From Paraburkholderia azotifigens (GTDB lineage Bacteria > Pseudomonadota > Gammaproteobacteria > Burkholderiales > Burkholderiaceae), in assembly GCF_007995085.1 (NCBI RefSeq), contig NZ_VOQS01000005.1, forward strand, positions 1,612,001-1,676,000: a stretch of DNA of 64,000 nucleotides, read 5' to 3'. The translations under genes were made by a program, and so were the position numbers. Every line of letters begins with the position of its first letter. The stretch's first letter is position 1. Positions 26,873 through 35,365 of the stretch are shown piece by piece. The notes beneath the pieces are model-generated. The model did no database searches. It had not been told where the DNA came from and was given only the letters and a program-made list of their open reading frames with translations.

Positions 26873-27658
26873 ATGTCTGACAATCAGGAATCGGTGGTCG
26901 TAACGGGCGGCGCTAGCGGCATCGGCGAAGCCTGCGCGCGTCGCTTCGCTCGCGCCGGGTATCGTGTGATTCTCGCGGACGTGAATGCCGCCGGCGGGGA
27001 GCGTGTCGCTGAGGAACTGCGAGCCGAAAAGCTGAACGCCCATTTTCACCAGGTCGATCTGGCGAGCGAGGACTCTGTCGCCGCATTCGCATTGGCGGTG
27101 ATTGCCGAATACGGTGCACCCCATGCGCTCGTCAATGCAGGGGGTATCCTGCAAAACGCCGTGCGCGTGCTGGATATGGAACTCGCGGAATTCGACCGCC
27201 TGTTCCAGATCAATGTGCGTGGGACTTTGATCGCATCGCGGGCATTCGGCGCTTCCATGTGCGAAGCAGGCCGCGGATCGATCATCAACCTATGTTCGAT
27301 GACGACGTTCCGCTCCTCCGCACAGGTCGCCTATTCCGTCGGCAAATCGGGGCTCAAAGCGCTGACGGAGACCATGGCCGCCGAATGGGGTTCGCGCGGC
27401 GTTCGCGTGAACGCGGTCGCGCCGGGCTACACGCTGACGCAGGCAATGCAGGCGCGCATCGACAGTGGGCAACGCGACCCGAATGCTGTGATCGAACGTT
27501 CGGCGTTGCGCCGGTTCGTCAAACCCTCCGAAGTCGCCGACGCGGTCCACTTCCTTTGTTCGGACCAGGCTGCCGCGATTACCGGGGTCACGCTACCCAT
27601 CGATTGCGGTTGGCTCGTTTCAACGGCCTATCTGGCATTCGCATCGCAACCTGAGTAA
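26873..27658 (+). CDS. SDR family NAD(P)-dependent oxidoreductase
   Basis: 261 residues, classical short-chain dehydrogenase. Cofactor loop TGGASGIGEACARRF, NAGGI after strand 4, catalytic Ser in NLCSMTTFRSSAQ and the Y-x-x-x-K pair in AYSVGKSGLKAL, then VNAVAPGYTLT. The ATG at 26873 follows GGGAGAAGG; the longer frame upstream would run through the operator O3 and is not used. Divergent from hyuA and followed by a tautomerase, it is probably part of the same regulon and oxidises or reduces a hydroxyl/keto group of the pathway compound. Confidence 0.9.
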   Translation: MSDNQESVVVTGGASGIGEACARRFARAGYRVILADVNAAGGERVAEELRAEKLNAHFHQVDLASEDSVAAFALAVIAEYGAPHALVNAGGILQNAVRVLDMELAEFDRLFQINVRGTLIASRAFGASMCEAGRGSIINLCSMTTFRSSAQVAYSVGKSGLKALTETMAAEWGSRGVRVNAVAPGYTLTQAMQARIDSGQRDPNAVIERSALRRFVKPSEVADAVHFLCSDQAAAITGVTLPIDCGWLVSTAYLAFASQPE

Positions 27659-27689
27659 CGACCCACCATCATCCGCCGAAGGAACTGCA

Positions 27690-27899
27690 ATGCCTATCAT
27701 CCACGTAGAAATGCTCGCAGGCAGGACACAGGAGCAAAAATCCGAACTCGCCGAGGTGCTCGCGCGTGAGACCGCCCGCATCGCTCGATGCGCACTCGAC
27801 GATGTGCAGATCGTATTCGACGAAAGGGCGCACGCAAGTTGGGCGATCGGAGGCCGGCTGGTCTCCGATCATGCGATCGCTCACACGGAAAAAAGCTGA
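27690..27899 (+). CDS. 4-oxalocrotonate tautomerase family protein
   Basis: 69 residues, usual for 4-OT subunits. After removal of Met1 the catalytic N-terminal proline is exposed (PIIHVEMLAGRTQEQKSELA). Further family features are the VQIVFDE strand and the tryptophan in HASWAIGG. Such enzymes shift enol/keto double bonds. It starts 31 bp after the SDR stop, so the two are co-transcribed. A keto-enol step downstream of the dehydrogenases is plausible; its substrate is unknown. Confidence 0.87.
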   Translation: MPIIHVEMLAGRTQEQKSELAEVLARETARIARCALDDVQIVFDERAHASWAIGGRLVSDHAIAHTEKS

Positions 27900-27921
27900 C
27901 GATATCGGAGCAGGAAAGCCG

Positions 27922-27943
27922 CCGTGAAGTCTTGCCTTCACGG
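27922..27943. terminator. Hairpin between tautomerase and GntR genes
   Basis: Stem CCGTGAAG/CTTCACGG with a 6-nt loop, in the gap between convergent genes and 23 bp after the tautomerase stop. No long T-run follows, so termination efficiency is uncertain. Confidence 0.5.
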
Positions 27944-28000
27944 TCGGCTGGGGTTTGTGGTGAAACCGGACTGAAGCAATCGCGCGAAGCGCGCTGTACT

Positions 28001-28744
28001 TCATGCGGATTTGCTGTTCGGATAATTGACGGGCATCTGTGCCGTCAGGTTTCTATCGAGGAATTGCATGAAGCGGCCCTTAAACTGAACCGCATGCTGA
28101 TGTGCAGTGGCCTCGGCCCAGTCGGCATCACCTGCTTCGATCGCGGCCACCATTTCCGTATGGTCGCTCGCCATTTGCTCGGAGCTCATGTTCGCGAGGG
28201 TTTGAAACTGGAAGTGAAGGTTGAGCATACGTCGCCCCTCTTCCAGTAACCGGCGATAGATATCCGCGAAATACACGTTCTTTCCAGCCCTGGCCACGGC
28301 CATGTGGAACTCGTAGTTCTTCTCGATCATCTCCAGGCTGTTGTGCTTTTTAATGCTGGCCGCCGCCGCTTTCTCGTAAGTCTTTGCCGCCAAACGGATG
28401 ATCTGGATATCTTCATCGGTTCGGTGCAGTGCGGCGAGCCTGGTTGTCACGCGCTGCAGCAAATCCAGTGCATCCAGAAACTCCGGCACACGTCCAAAGT
28501 CCATGGGCGCAACGATATTACCCCGGTTCGGGAGGATGTTTACGAGGCCTTCCGCTGACAAGCGGACTAGCGCCTCACGCACGGGCGACCTCGATACACC
28601 GAAGCGTTCCGCAACGCCCAGTTCGTCGAGATGTGTTCCCGGCGCAAGCTTCATCGTGAGGATTTCGTTGCGTAAGGCGACATAAACCCGTGCCGTGCCC
28701 GTTTCCTTGGCGCCCTGAATGTCCGCTACCGTCTCTTTTGCCAT
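28001..28744 (-). CDS. GntR family regulator, FCD type (likely repressor of the hyu regulon)
   Basis: 247 residues: N-terminal winged helix (LAPGTHLDELGVAERFGVSRSPVREALVRLSAEGLV) and a C-terminal FCD ligand domain with metal-site histidines (EFHMAVARAGKN, DHTEMVAAIEAGD). The ATG at 28744 is chosen because MAKETV aligns with MARETA of the paralogue at 55026; an ATG at 28759 is possible. Its own promoter carries TGTCG-N9-CGACA directly after the -10. The same site recurs at the hyuA and SDR promoters, so it probably represses all three units and itself until a pathway metabolite binds. Confidence 0.9.
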   Translation of the reverse strand: MAKETVADIQGAKETGTARVYVALRNEILTMKLAPGTHLDELGVAERFGVSRSPVREALVRLSAEGLVNILPNRGNIVAPMDFGRVPEFLDALDLLQRVTTRLAALHRTDEDIQIIRLAAKTYEKAAAASIKKHNSLEMIEKNYEFHMAVARAGKNVYFADIYRRLLEEGRRMLNLHFQFQTLANMSSEQMASDHTEMVAAIEAGDADWAEATAHQHAVQFKGRFMQFLDRNLTAQMPVNYPNSKSA

Positions 28745-28792
28745 TTTCCTGTCCACCATGCCTGTCGTAGAGCCAAAAATTGTTCGACTCTG

Positions 28793-28817
28793 TGTCGACG
28801 TAATGCCGACAATTGTA
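28793..28817 (-). promoter_or_regulatory. Autoregulatory promoter of the GntR gene, operator O4
   Basis: On the minus strand a -10-like TACAAT (28812-28817) is followed at once by TGTCG-N9-CGACA (28811 down to 28793). In this orientation the 19-bp site matches O3 (26793-26811) at 16 positions and has the same position after the -10. Confidence 0.6.
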
Positions 28818-28866
28818 CTCTTCTTTCCTGGCGCGTCCAGTGAACTACGATCGGTTCTGAAATGCG

Positions 28867-28903
28867 GGATTGATCATTGGAGATTGTCTACAATGATCAA
28901 TCC
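28867..28903. promoter_or_regulatory. 13-bp perfect inverted repeat, likely operator of the downstream GntR
   Basis: GGATTGATCATTG (28867-28879) pairs perfectly with CAATGATCAATCC (28891-28903). Inside lies ATTGTCTACAAT (28883-28894), resembling FCD-GntR operators. It is 44 bp upstream of the GntR start at 28948, so autoregulation is likely. Confidence 0.6.
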
Positions 28904-28947
28904 GGTCCAGCTGAAGTGGCGCAGCTATCCAGGTGAGAGGAATTCAA

Positions 28948-29700
28948 ATGTCTTCTGTTTTGAAAGTACCCAGGATCGTCAAGCAGTCGATGGGATCGCA
29001 AGCTGTCGAGATCCTTCGCGAATCGATCATCCGCGGGGATTTACCCGCCGGTGCACGAATCACGGAAATTCAGCTCGCGGAGCAGATGGATCTTTCGCGA
29101 GCGACTGTCAGAGCCGCGCTGCATCACCTGGCCAGGGAAGGGCTCACGACACTCGTTCCGTACACGGGTTGGACGGTCATCACCTTGAACCCGAAGGACG
29201 TCTGGGAGCTTTACACGCTGAGGTCCAGCCTGGAGCGTCTTGCCGCCCAGCTGGTCGCTGCCACGCTGAACGCAGCGAAGCGGAACGCGATTCGCAGCCG
29301 CTTTGCTGCCCTCGAACGTGCTTGCGCCTCCTCGAACGGACACGCTATTGCAGAAGCAGATTTTGCGTTCCACAAGGCCATGATCGATCTCGCCGATCAT
29401 GGACGACTAAAAAGCCAATATGAAATCATCGAGCGTCAGGTTCGCATCTATATCCGCTCGAGCGATTCCCTTGTCGAGAGCGGCGACGCCATCGTCGAAC
29501 AGCATCGCCCGATCATCGAAGCGATTCTGGCGGCGAATGTCGAGGAAGCAGGCAGACTCGCCGAAGCGCACAACATGACCGAGGGGAAGAAACTGACTGC
29601 TCATCTGACGACTTGCGACTCGCCGGAGATTGGACTCAAGCCATTGGTTCCTGCCGGACGCCTTAAGAACCTTAAAGTACGTCGGAGCAAGACAGATTGA
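28948..29700 (+). CDS. GntR family regulator, FCD type
   Basis: 250 residues: winged helix LPAGARITEIQLAEQMDLSRATVRAALHHLAREGL, then an FCD domain with DFAFHKAMIDLADH and EQHRPIIEAILAAN. The ATG at 28948 follows GAGAGG; an upstream in-frame ATG at 28933 has no better site. It is followed 98 bp later by a LivK-like binding protein and is preceded by a perfect 13-bp inverted repeat. It is not closely similar to the two other FCD regulators here (28001, 55026), which resemble each other. Effector unknown. Confidence 0.9.
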   Translation: MSSVLKVPRIVKQSMGSQAVEILRESIIRGDLPAGARITEIQLAEQMDLSRATVRAALHHLAREGLTTLVPYTGWTVITLNPKDVWELYTLRSSLERLAAQLVAATLNAAKRNAIRSRFAALERACASSNGHAIAEADFAFHKAMIDLADHGRLKSQYEIIERQVRIYIRSSDSLVESGDAIVEQHRPIIEAILAANVEEAGRLAEAHNMTEGKKLTAHLTTCDSPEIGLKPLVPAGRLKNLKVRRSKTD

Positions 29701-29798
29701 CCGAAGCCCAATGAACCGGCGGTTTATGCTTGTTAGCCGGCCGCCCGCGCTAATGTCGCATATGCCTCCTTGCAAAGAAACTTGCTTGCGGAGCACTC

Positions 29799-30956
29799 AT
29801 GTCTCTTCGACAGGTTATTCTCGCCCTCATCCTGCTTTTTTCTTTAGGCGCCAGCGCACAGGAAACTGGAAAGCGGGAAGATGTAAAGGTGGTCAAGATA
29901 GGGATCGCCGCGCCGCTGACCGGCTTTTCGGCATCGAATGGAAAGGATGTCGAGAATGCCGCTCGTCTCGCGTTCGAGGAAGCCAACTCGCAGAGTCTCA
30001 AAATCGGTGGAAAGAAAGTCGAATTTCAGATCGACGCGCAGGACGATGCCGCTGATCCCAAAACCGCTGTGCTCGTCGCACAGCGCTTTGTCGACGAAGG
30101 TGTGAGCGGGGTCATTGGTCACTACAATTCTGGATGTTCTGTCGCGGCATCCGCAGTGTACCGGCGGGCCGGAATTCCGCAGATTTCGCCGACGTCGAGT
30201 TCACCTTCGTACACCGCGCAAGGCTTCGAAACCACCTTTCGGACAATCAGCAACGACGATCAGATGGCATTGCTCGCGGCAACCTACTCGGTTGAGCGGT
30301 TGGGAGCGAAGCATATCGCGGTTATTGACGATAGCACCGACTACGGCACAAACCTGGTAACGGAATACGTGAAGGCGATTCAGAAGCGTGGCGCTCAACT
30401 CGTCTCGTGGCAGTACACCACAGCAAACGCCATCGACTTCCGAGCCCTGCTCACAACGATCAAGGGCTTGAACCCCGACCTGATCTTCTATGTCGGTCAG
30501 GACATACAAGCCGCCGGTCTGGCGAAACAGATTCGTCAGCTCGGTATCAGGGCCCGCTTCATGGGAGAAGGTGGATTCACGAATGACCATTTTCTTCAGC
30601 TTGCCGGCCCGGGCGCGAAAGGAATGCTCAGCTGGGAATACGGACTTCCGCGCGACCGAATGCCTCGAGCGGCCGAACTCGACGCCAAACTGAAGTCCCG
30701 GTTCGGCGTTGGGATCGTGCAGTTCGCTCCGCTCGCCTACGACGCTGCATGGGCAATGATCTATGCGATGAAATCGGCCGATTCGACCGACCCGCAACAA
30801 TACATCAAGGCCCTGCGAACGAATTACTTTGATGGAATCACTGGCACGATTGCATTCACTCACACTGGCGATCTGAGGAACGCCTCGGCAACGCTTTACG
30901 AAGAACAAAACGGGAAATGGGTCGTCCTGGCGGTCGAGAAAACCTCGGCAAGGTGA
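29799..30956 (+). CDS. LivK-like amino-acid ABC substrate-binding protein (orphan)
   Basis: 385 residues with signal peptide MSLRQVILALILLFSLGASA. The mature protein has VKIGIAAPLTGFSASNGKD, IDAQDDAADPKTAVLVAQ and GHYNSGCSVAASAVYRRAG. By eye it is roughly 60 percent identical to LivK at 51853, which has its own LivHMGF partners 20 kb away, so it may share that permease (inference). No transporter subunits adjoin it. The neighbouring GntR may control it. Its ligand is probably structurally close to that of the 51853 protein. Confidence 0.9.
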   Translation: MSLRQVILALILLFSLGASAQETGKREDVKVVKIGIAAPLTGFSASNGKDVENAARLAFEEANSQSLKIGGKKVEFQIDAQDDAADPKTAVLVAQRFVDEGVSGVIGHYNSGCSVAASAVYRRAGIPQISPTSSSPSYTAQGFETTFRTISNDDQMALLAATYSVERLGAKHIAVIDDSTDYGTNLVTEYVKAIQKRGAQLVSWQYTTANAIDFRALLTTIKGLNPDLIFYVGQDIQAAGLAKQIRQLGIRARFMGEGGFTNDHFLQLAGPGAKGMLSWEYGLPRDRMPRAAELDAKLKSRFGVGIVQFAPLAYDAAWAMIYAMKSADSTDPQQYIKALRTNYFDGITGTIAFTHTGDLRNASATLYEEQNGKWVVLAVEKTSAR

Positions 30957-31125
30957 TCTGCCGTGCGGTCGCAGACTGCAGGCTCATGATCGGGCCGAAT
31001 TTCTCTCCAACCAACGTAGTGCTGGTCAGATGGAGCGCGTGAGCCCTCCATCGACCTGGATGATGTCGCGTAATGCACGCTGCGCCGTCCGACGGCAGAC
31101 GTCCTCAGGTTTTCTCAATGCGCGG

Positions 31126-32349
31126 TCATTGAGCGATGACAGACTTCGATCGTCGAGCGCGGGCATCGATCGGCTGGCTGACTTTGCGCAACGCCAAGGC
31201 GGCGAGAGATGCAACGAGCCCCCCTGCAGCGAGCGGCATATATGCCCATCCCCACTGATGAGTCCAATCAAGCGTTGCTCCGAATGCCATGGGCGCAAGC
31301 GCGCCAGCGCCGAAGCCGAGGATCGACCGCACCCCCATCACGCGCCCCAGACAGGCTGCAGGCACCTCGTCCGTCATTGCAGCCGACAGGACTCCAGAAT
31401 CAGCAAGAATAAAGAAGCTACCAACGGCGGCCAGGGCAATCACCCAGCCGGCTCCCCATTGCTCCGACCAACCCATGAGCACGGAGCAGATGGCGCCGGC
31501 TGCTCCAACGCAAATTAACACGCGCGAACGTCCCCACCGATCGGAGAGCGCTCCGACGAGTCCAGACGCTACCATGCCCGACAGGTGTACCGTCCCTCCG
31601 ACGATCACGCTCATGGTCATTGCGCCAAAACCGCATGGCTGAAGTGCGGTCGCCAATAAGGTTGGCGTCCAGGCCCAGCTGCCGAGTAGCTCCCAGCAAT
31701 GAGCCACATAGCCGACAAGAAGACATAGAGACGTGGGACCAAAAACGCTCCTCCACCGCATCGGTGCGGCAGACGCCGCCGTCTCACGCACGTGTCGTCG
31801 ATTCTCAACGCCATCGAGACTGAACTGGCCGAACATCGCACCGACCGAAGCGCCCGCCGCGCAAACGACAAATCCCGCCGCTGGACCGTAAGACTTCGCA
31901 ACCCACATGGAGAGCGACACGGAAAGCAGATAGCCTAAAGATCCTGCAGCCAGGATCTGTCCCATCGCGCGGCCCCGTGCACTTGGGGCGCTTAGATCTG
32001 CAACCAGCAGTAGCGCCGGGCTATAGGCACCTCCCTGCGTCAGCCCCACAAACACGATCAGGATCAGCGCGCTGTGTGGCGATCTGGCAAAAATCGCGAA
32101 CACTACCAGTGCACACGCACCCGCCCACGTGCAAACCAGATACATGCGCTTGGCCCCGAGGCTATCGGACAACCAGGAGGTGATCAGGAGCGCAAGAGCG
32201 TTGGAGAGATTAAAAGCGGTCTGGATAGCACCAGCCGTGGTTGCATCCATGTGCCACACGGATCGAAGGACGGGCAATGCGCCTACGAATGCCATCGTGC
32301 CCATGCATGTACCAGCACGACCGATGCACAAAAGGAATTGACGATTCAT
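31126..32349 (-). CDS. MFS transporter
   Basis: 407 residues, about 12 membrane segments, with the loop-2 motif SWLSDSLGAKRMYL and the C-terminal-half repeat GLVGALSDRWGRSRVL. It resembles small-molecule importers or exporters of the CynX/YbfB kind; the substrate is not evident. It is the last gene of the seven-gene operon starting with a thioesterase at 38562, 68 bp after the desulfinase. Export of sulfite or uptake of an organosulfur acid are both conceivable. A strong GC hairpin lies just upstream (32359-32376). Confidence 0.85.
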   Translation of the reverse strand: MNRQFLLCIGRAGTCMGTMAFVGALPVLRSVWHMDATTAGAIQTAFNLSNALALLITSWLSDSLGAKRMYLVCTWAGACALVVFAIFARSPHSALILIVFVGLTQGGAYSPALLLVADLSAPSARGRAMGQILAAGSLGYLLSVSLSMWVAKSYGPAAGFVVCAAGASVGAMFGQFSLDGVENRRHVRETAASAAPMRWRSVFGPTSLCLLVGYVAHCWELLGSWAWTPTLLATALQPCGFGAMTMSVIVGGTVHLSGMVASGLVGALSDRWGRSRVLICVGAAGAICSVLMGWSEQWGAGWVIALAAVGSFFILADSGVLSAAMTDEVPAACLGRVMGVRSILGFGAGALAPMAFGATLDWTHQWGWAYMPLAAGGLVASLAALALRKVSQPIDARARRSKSVIAQ

Positions 32350-32358
32350 CTCGACTCG

Positions 32359-32376
32359 CCGGGGGCGAGCCCCCGG
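32359..32376. repeat. Near-perfect GC palindrome before the MFS gene
   Basis: CCGGGGGC-GA-GCCCCCGG, ten bases upstream of the MFS start. It could form an RNA hairpin that lowers expression of the last gene of the operon or separates it from the desulfinase gene. No T-run follows. Confidence 0.4.
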
Positions 32377-32417
32377 GCGTACAAAAACTATGCGGTAGCC
32401 GCGAAATCAGTATTGCC

Positions 32418-33623
32418 TTACGTGGGCTTGTACTCTGCCGCGCGCAGGTAGCCTTCGCGTGTCTGTGGCAGCTTCATTCCGAGCAGTTTCGAAGCGACCT
32501 GTGTGCGCAGAATCTGCGCTGTGCCACCCGCGATGGTAAACATGCGGGCATCACGAACATGCCGCTCCATCGGATTGTGTCGACCGTAGCCGGACGATCC
32601 GTAGAACTGCAACGCGTCGTTAGTCACCTTGTTGGCCGTTTCCGCCGCAAAGATCTTCGCCCGCGCGGCCTTGTCGATGTCCGGAAAGTCCGTGCCACTG
32701 GCAGCAGCGGAACGCAGGAGCAAACGAGCAGCCTCCAGTTGGGTCGACATGTCGGCCAACATCCACTGGAGTCCCTGAAATTCCGCAATAGGCCGGCCAA
32801 ACTGATGCCGGGACTTGAGGTACGCCATGCCTTCTTCGAAGGCGCCTTGCGCGATGCCCAGGGCGACCGTGCCCGCACCGACGCGTTGCGCGTTGTAGGC
32901 CGTCATTAGCGAGGCAAAACCGCGTCTCAGGCCGCCCGGTGGAATTACCAGCATCGACTTGTGAATCTTCAGGTCATGGAACTCAAGGTGGGTCTCCGGG
33001 ATACCGCGCACCCCCATTGCGTATAGCCTCCGGCCCACCACGAGCTCTGCAGGCGCATTGTCATCGCGCACGCAGATGAATGCGCCGATACCTTGCTCCA
33101 CACCATTGTCAAACACCCGGGCGAATATCAGGTGCAACTTCGAAACACCCCCACCGGTGATCCAGTATTTTTCTCCATTGAGGATGTAGTGATCTCCCTT
33201 CCTCTCAGCTCGCGTGGTCATTTCGCTGGCAGCACTTCCGGCATCCGGCTCCGAGATACAGATTGCCGGCTTGTCTCCCGCCAGAACGAGATCCGCTGCC
33301 ACTCTCAGTTGTTCCTCGGTTCCGTACCTGGCAATCGCACCAATGGCGCCCATGTTCGCCTCTACCGTGATCCGGCCTATCGTGGCACACGCCCTGGCCA
33401 TCTCTTCAATGACGATCACGGTATCCAGGTACGAGAGACCACGTCCGCCGAGGCTCTTTGGCAAGGTCATACCCATGAAACCAGCGTCGCGCAGCACGGC
33501 AACGTTGCTCCACGGATACTGTTCAGTGAGGTCTGTGTCGGCAGCGGTGGGAGCGAATACAGATTGCGCGAGCTCCCTGGCTTGCGCCTGCAGAATCAGT
33601 TGATCGGGTGTCAGATCGTACAT
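32418..33623 (-). CDS. acd: 3-Sulfinopropionyl-CoA desulfinase (acyl-CoA dehydrogenase superfamily)
   Basis: 401-residue FAD protein with the full acyl-CoA dehydrogenase fold (CISEPDAGSAASEMTTRA, YWITGGGVSKLHLIFARV, DARMFTIAGGTAQILR). The usual catalytic glutamate near the C-terminus is absent (IAGGT rather than YEGT). The two residues I recall as diagnostic of AcdDPN7 of Advenella mimigardefordensis, Arg84 (ATIGRITVEAN) and Gln246 (YNAQRVGAG), fall at exactly these positions. Desulfinases convert 3-sulfinopropionyl-CoA to propionyl-CoA and sulfite without net oxidation. The gene follows a family III CoA-transferase by 8 bp, and a thiol dioxygenase is nearby. This assignment is strong but rests on memory of the family. 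Confidence 0.86.
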   Translation of the reverse strand: MYDLTPDQLILQAQARELAQSVFAPTAADTDLTEQYPWSNVAVLRDAGFMGMTLPKSLGGRGLSYLDTVIVIEEMARACATIGRITVEANMGAIGAIARYGTEEQLRVAADLVLAGDKPAICISEPDAGSAASEMTTRAERKGDHYILNGEKYWITGGGVSKLHLIFARVFDNGVEQGIGAFICVRDDNAPAELVVGRRLYAMGVRGIPETHLEFHDLKIHKSMLVIPPGGLRRGFASLMTAYNAQRVGAGTVALGIAQGAFEEGMAYLKSRHQFGRPIAEFQGLQWMLADMSTQLEAARLLLRSAAASGTDFPDIDKAARAKIFAAETANKVTNDALQFYGSSGYGRHNPMERHVRDARMFTIAGGTAQILRTQVASKLLGMKLPQTREGYLRAAEYKPT

Positions 33624-33631
33624 GACGTCTC

Positions 33632-34831
33632 CTATAGCGTTTTGGTGTTTCCAAGCCAGTCCATCAGTACCTCGGCAGCATGTTCATTGAGGCGTGGAGG
33701 CGCTCGCCTGTAACTTGGTGGCGTGGCGGACATCTTCAGCGGATTTGCCAGAAGACTAATTTCTCCGCCTGCGGCCCACTCGCACGGCATGCGCAATTCG
33801 GCGCCACGGGCCTTGACGTGCGGGTCGGAAAACACGTCCCCCAGATTGTTCACGGGCCCGCATGGAATTCCGGCCACCTCGAGGTCACGTAGCCATACCG
33901 CGCGAGACCGCGTTATGAGCACGTTACCGATGAGTTCGCAAAGCGCCACTCGATGACGGATTCGCATCGGGTTGGTCGCGTAACGCTCGTCGGACGCAAC
34001 TTCATCTAAGCCCGCCACCTCACAGAACCGGCGGAATTGGGCGTCGTTGCCAACGGCCAGGATCATCGGCGCATCAGCCGTGGAGAACACCTGGTATGGA
34101 ACGATGTTCGGGTGCCCGTTTCCCAGGCGCGTCGGCAACTTCCCGTCGGCCAGATAGTTCGTGCCGGCGTTGACGAGCCAGGCTATCTGCGTATCGAGGA
34201 GGGAAATGTCGATGTGCTGCCCTTCTCCCGTTCGCTGACGATGCTGCAGAGCCGCCAGAATTCCGACAGCCGCATACATGCCTGTCATGACATCAGCGAT
34301 GCCCACCCCCACCTTCATCGGCTCACCGTCCGGCACGCCGATCAGGCTCATGATGCCGCCCATGCCCTGAATCAGGAAGTCGTAGCCGGGTCGGCTGGCA
34401 TAGGGCCCCGTCTGTCCGAACCCTGTAACCGAGCAATAGATGAGACGCGGATAGCGGCCCTTGATTTGCTCGTATGCCAGACCGTACCGGTCGAGGCCGC
34501 CGACTTTGTAGTTCTCCACCAGGACGTCCGCCTGCGCGATGAGCTGATGTACCAGTTCCCGGCCAGCGTCAGAGGCGATGTCGATGGCAATCGACCGCTT
34601 GTTGCGATTCGCAGAGAGGTAGTAAGCGCTCTCATCGGTTTCCTCGCCCGACGTCCCGCGTACATACGGCGGTCCCCATTTGCGCGTGTCGTCCCCTTCG
34701 TCAGGTTTTTCCACCTTGACGACATCTGCGCCAAGATCGCCAAGCAGCTGGGCCGCAGTCGGCCCGGCCAGAATGCGGGAAAGATCGAGGACCTTGATGC
34801 CGGACAGTGCCAGCGTCTGGTCAGAATTCAT
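33632..34831 (-). CDS. act: CaiB/BaiF family III CoA-transferase (probable 3-sulfinopropionate CoA-transferase)
   Basis: 399 residues. N-terminal GIKVLDLSRILAGPTAAQLLGDLGADVVKVE, the catalytic aspartate in SRPGYDFLIQGMGGIMSL (about residue 151) and the C-terminal RRAPPRLNEHAAEVL are characteristic of succinyl-CoA-dependent family III transferases. Directly upstream of the desulfinase, it probably moves CoA from succinyl-CoA to 3-sulfinopropionate, like ActTBEA6 of Variovorax paradoxus. It overlaps no gene; gaps are 8 and 27 bp. The family is certain; the substrate follows from context. Confidence 0.87.
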   Translation of the reverse strand: MNSDQTLALSGIKVLDLSRILAGPTAAQLLGDLGADVVKVEKPDEGDDTRKWGPPYVRGTSGEETDESAYYLSANRNKRSIAIDIASDAGRELVHQLIAQADVLVENYKVGGLDRYGLAYEQIKGRYPRLIYCSVTGFGQTGPYASRPGYDFLIQGMGGIMSLIGVPDGEPMKVGVGIADVMTGMYAAVGILAALQHRQRTGEGQHIDISLLDTQIAWLVNAGTNYLADGKLPTRLGNGHPNIVPYQVFSTADAPMILAVGNDAQFRRFCEVAGLDEVASDERYATNPMRIRHRVALCELIGNVLITRSRAVWLRDLEVAGIPCGPVNNLGDVFSDPHVKARGAELRMPCEWAAGGEISLLANPLKMSATPPSYRRAPPRLNEHAAEVLMDWLGNTKTL

Positions 34832-34858
34832 GCGATATCACCGTCGGAATGTTCCACA

Positions 34859-35200
34859 TCAGCTGCCAAACTGATCAAATGCTTCCAGCGCCCGTGCTGA
34901 ATAGACAAAGGCCGCCCCGGCATTGAGTGCAATCGCGGTTCCGAGTGCCTCTGCAACTTCCTGTTTGGTTGCCCCTGCTTTCTGGGCTGCAGCGGCATGG
35001 GAAGCGAGGCATCCTTCACATCGCGTAGTCACGGCCACTGCTAACGCGATCAGTTCGCGAGTCTTGAGATCAAGTGCCTTTCCTTCATTCAGCGACTCGT
35101 TCAAACCAAAGAACGCTTTGACGACTGGCGCGTTTGCCTTGGAGAGATTTACCCCGGCAGCGCGTTGGTTCGAGAGAAGTTCAGCCCAATCGTTAATCAT
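34859..35200 (-). CDS. Carboxymuconolactone decarboxylase/AhpD-like protein
   Basis: 113 residues with the CxxCxxxH redox motif RCEGCLASHAAAAQKAGATKQEVAEALG, typical of AhpD-type alkylhydroperoxidase-like proteins rather than true decarboxylases. Usually a small oligomeric cytoplasmic thiol protein. Position 27 bp upstream of the CoA-transferase in a sulfur-compound operon suggests a role in thiol/disulfide or peroxide handling, for example reduction of a disulfide form of 3-mercaptopropionate (speculative). Confidence 0.85.
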   Translation of the reverse strand: MINDWAELLSNQRAAGVNLSKANAPVVKAFFGLNESLNEGKALDLKTRELIALAVAVTTRCEGCLASHAAAAQKAGATKQEVAEALGTAIALNAGAAFVYSARALEAFDQFGS

Positions 35201-35365
35201 TTTCTGCTCCTTTAGATACCACGTTTAGATAAATTCACGAAAAAGGACACTTGAGGCCCCAAGAGAAACACGACTAAAAAAACATCTTGCAAGAGTTCGA
35301 TCCCCATCGAAGCGGGCACAACGCCCCCGTGCAAAAGCGCACCCGGTAGCGTGTGACAACGGTGC

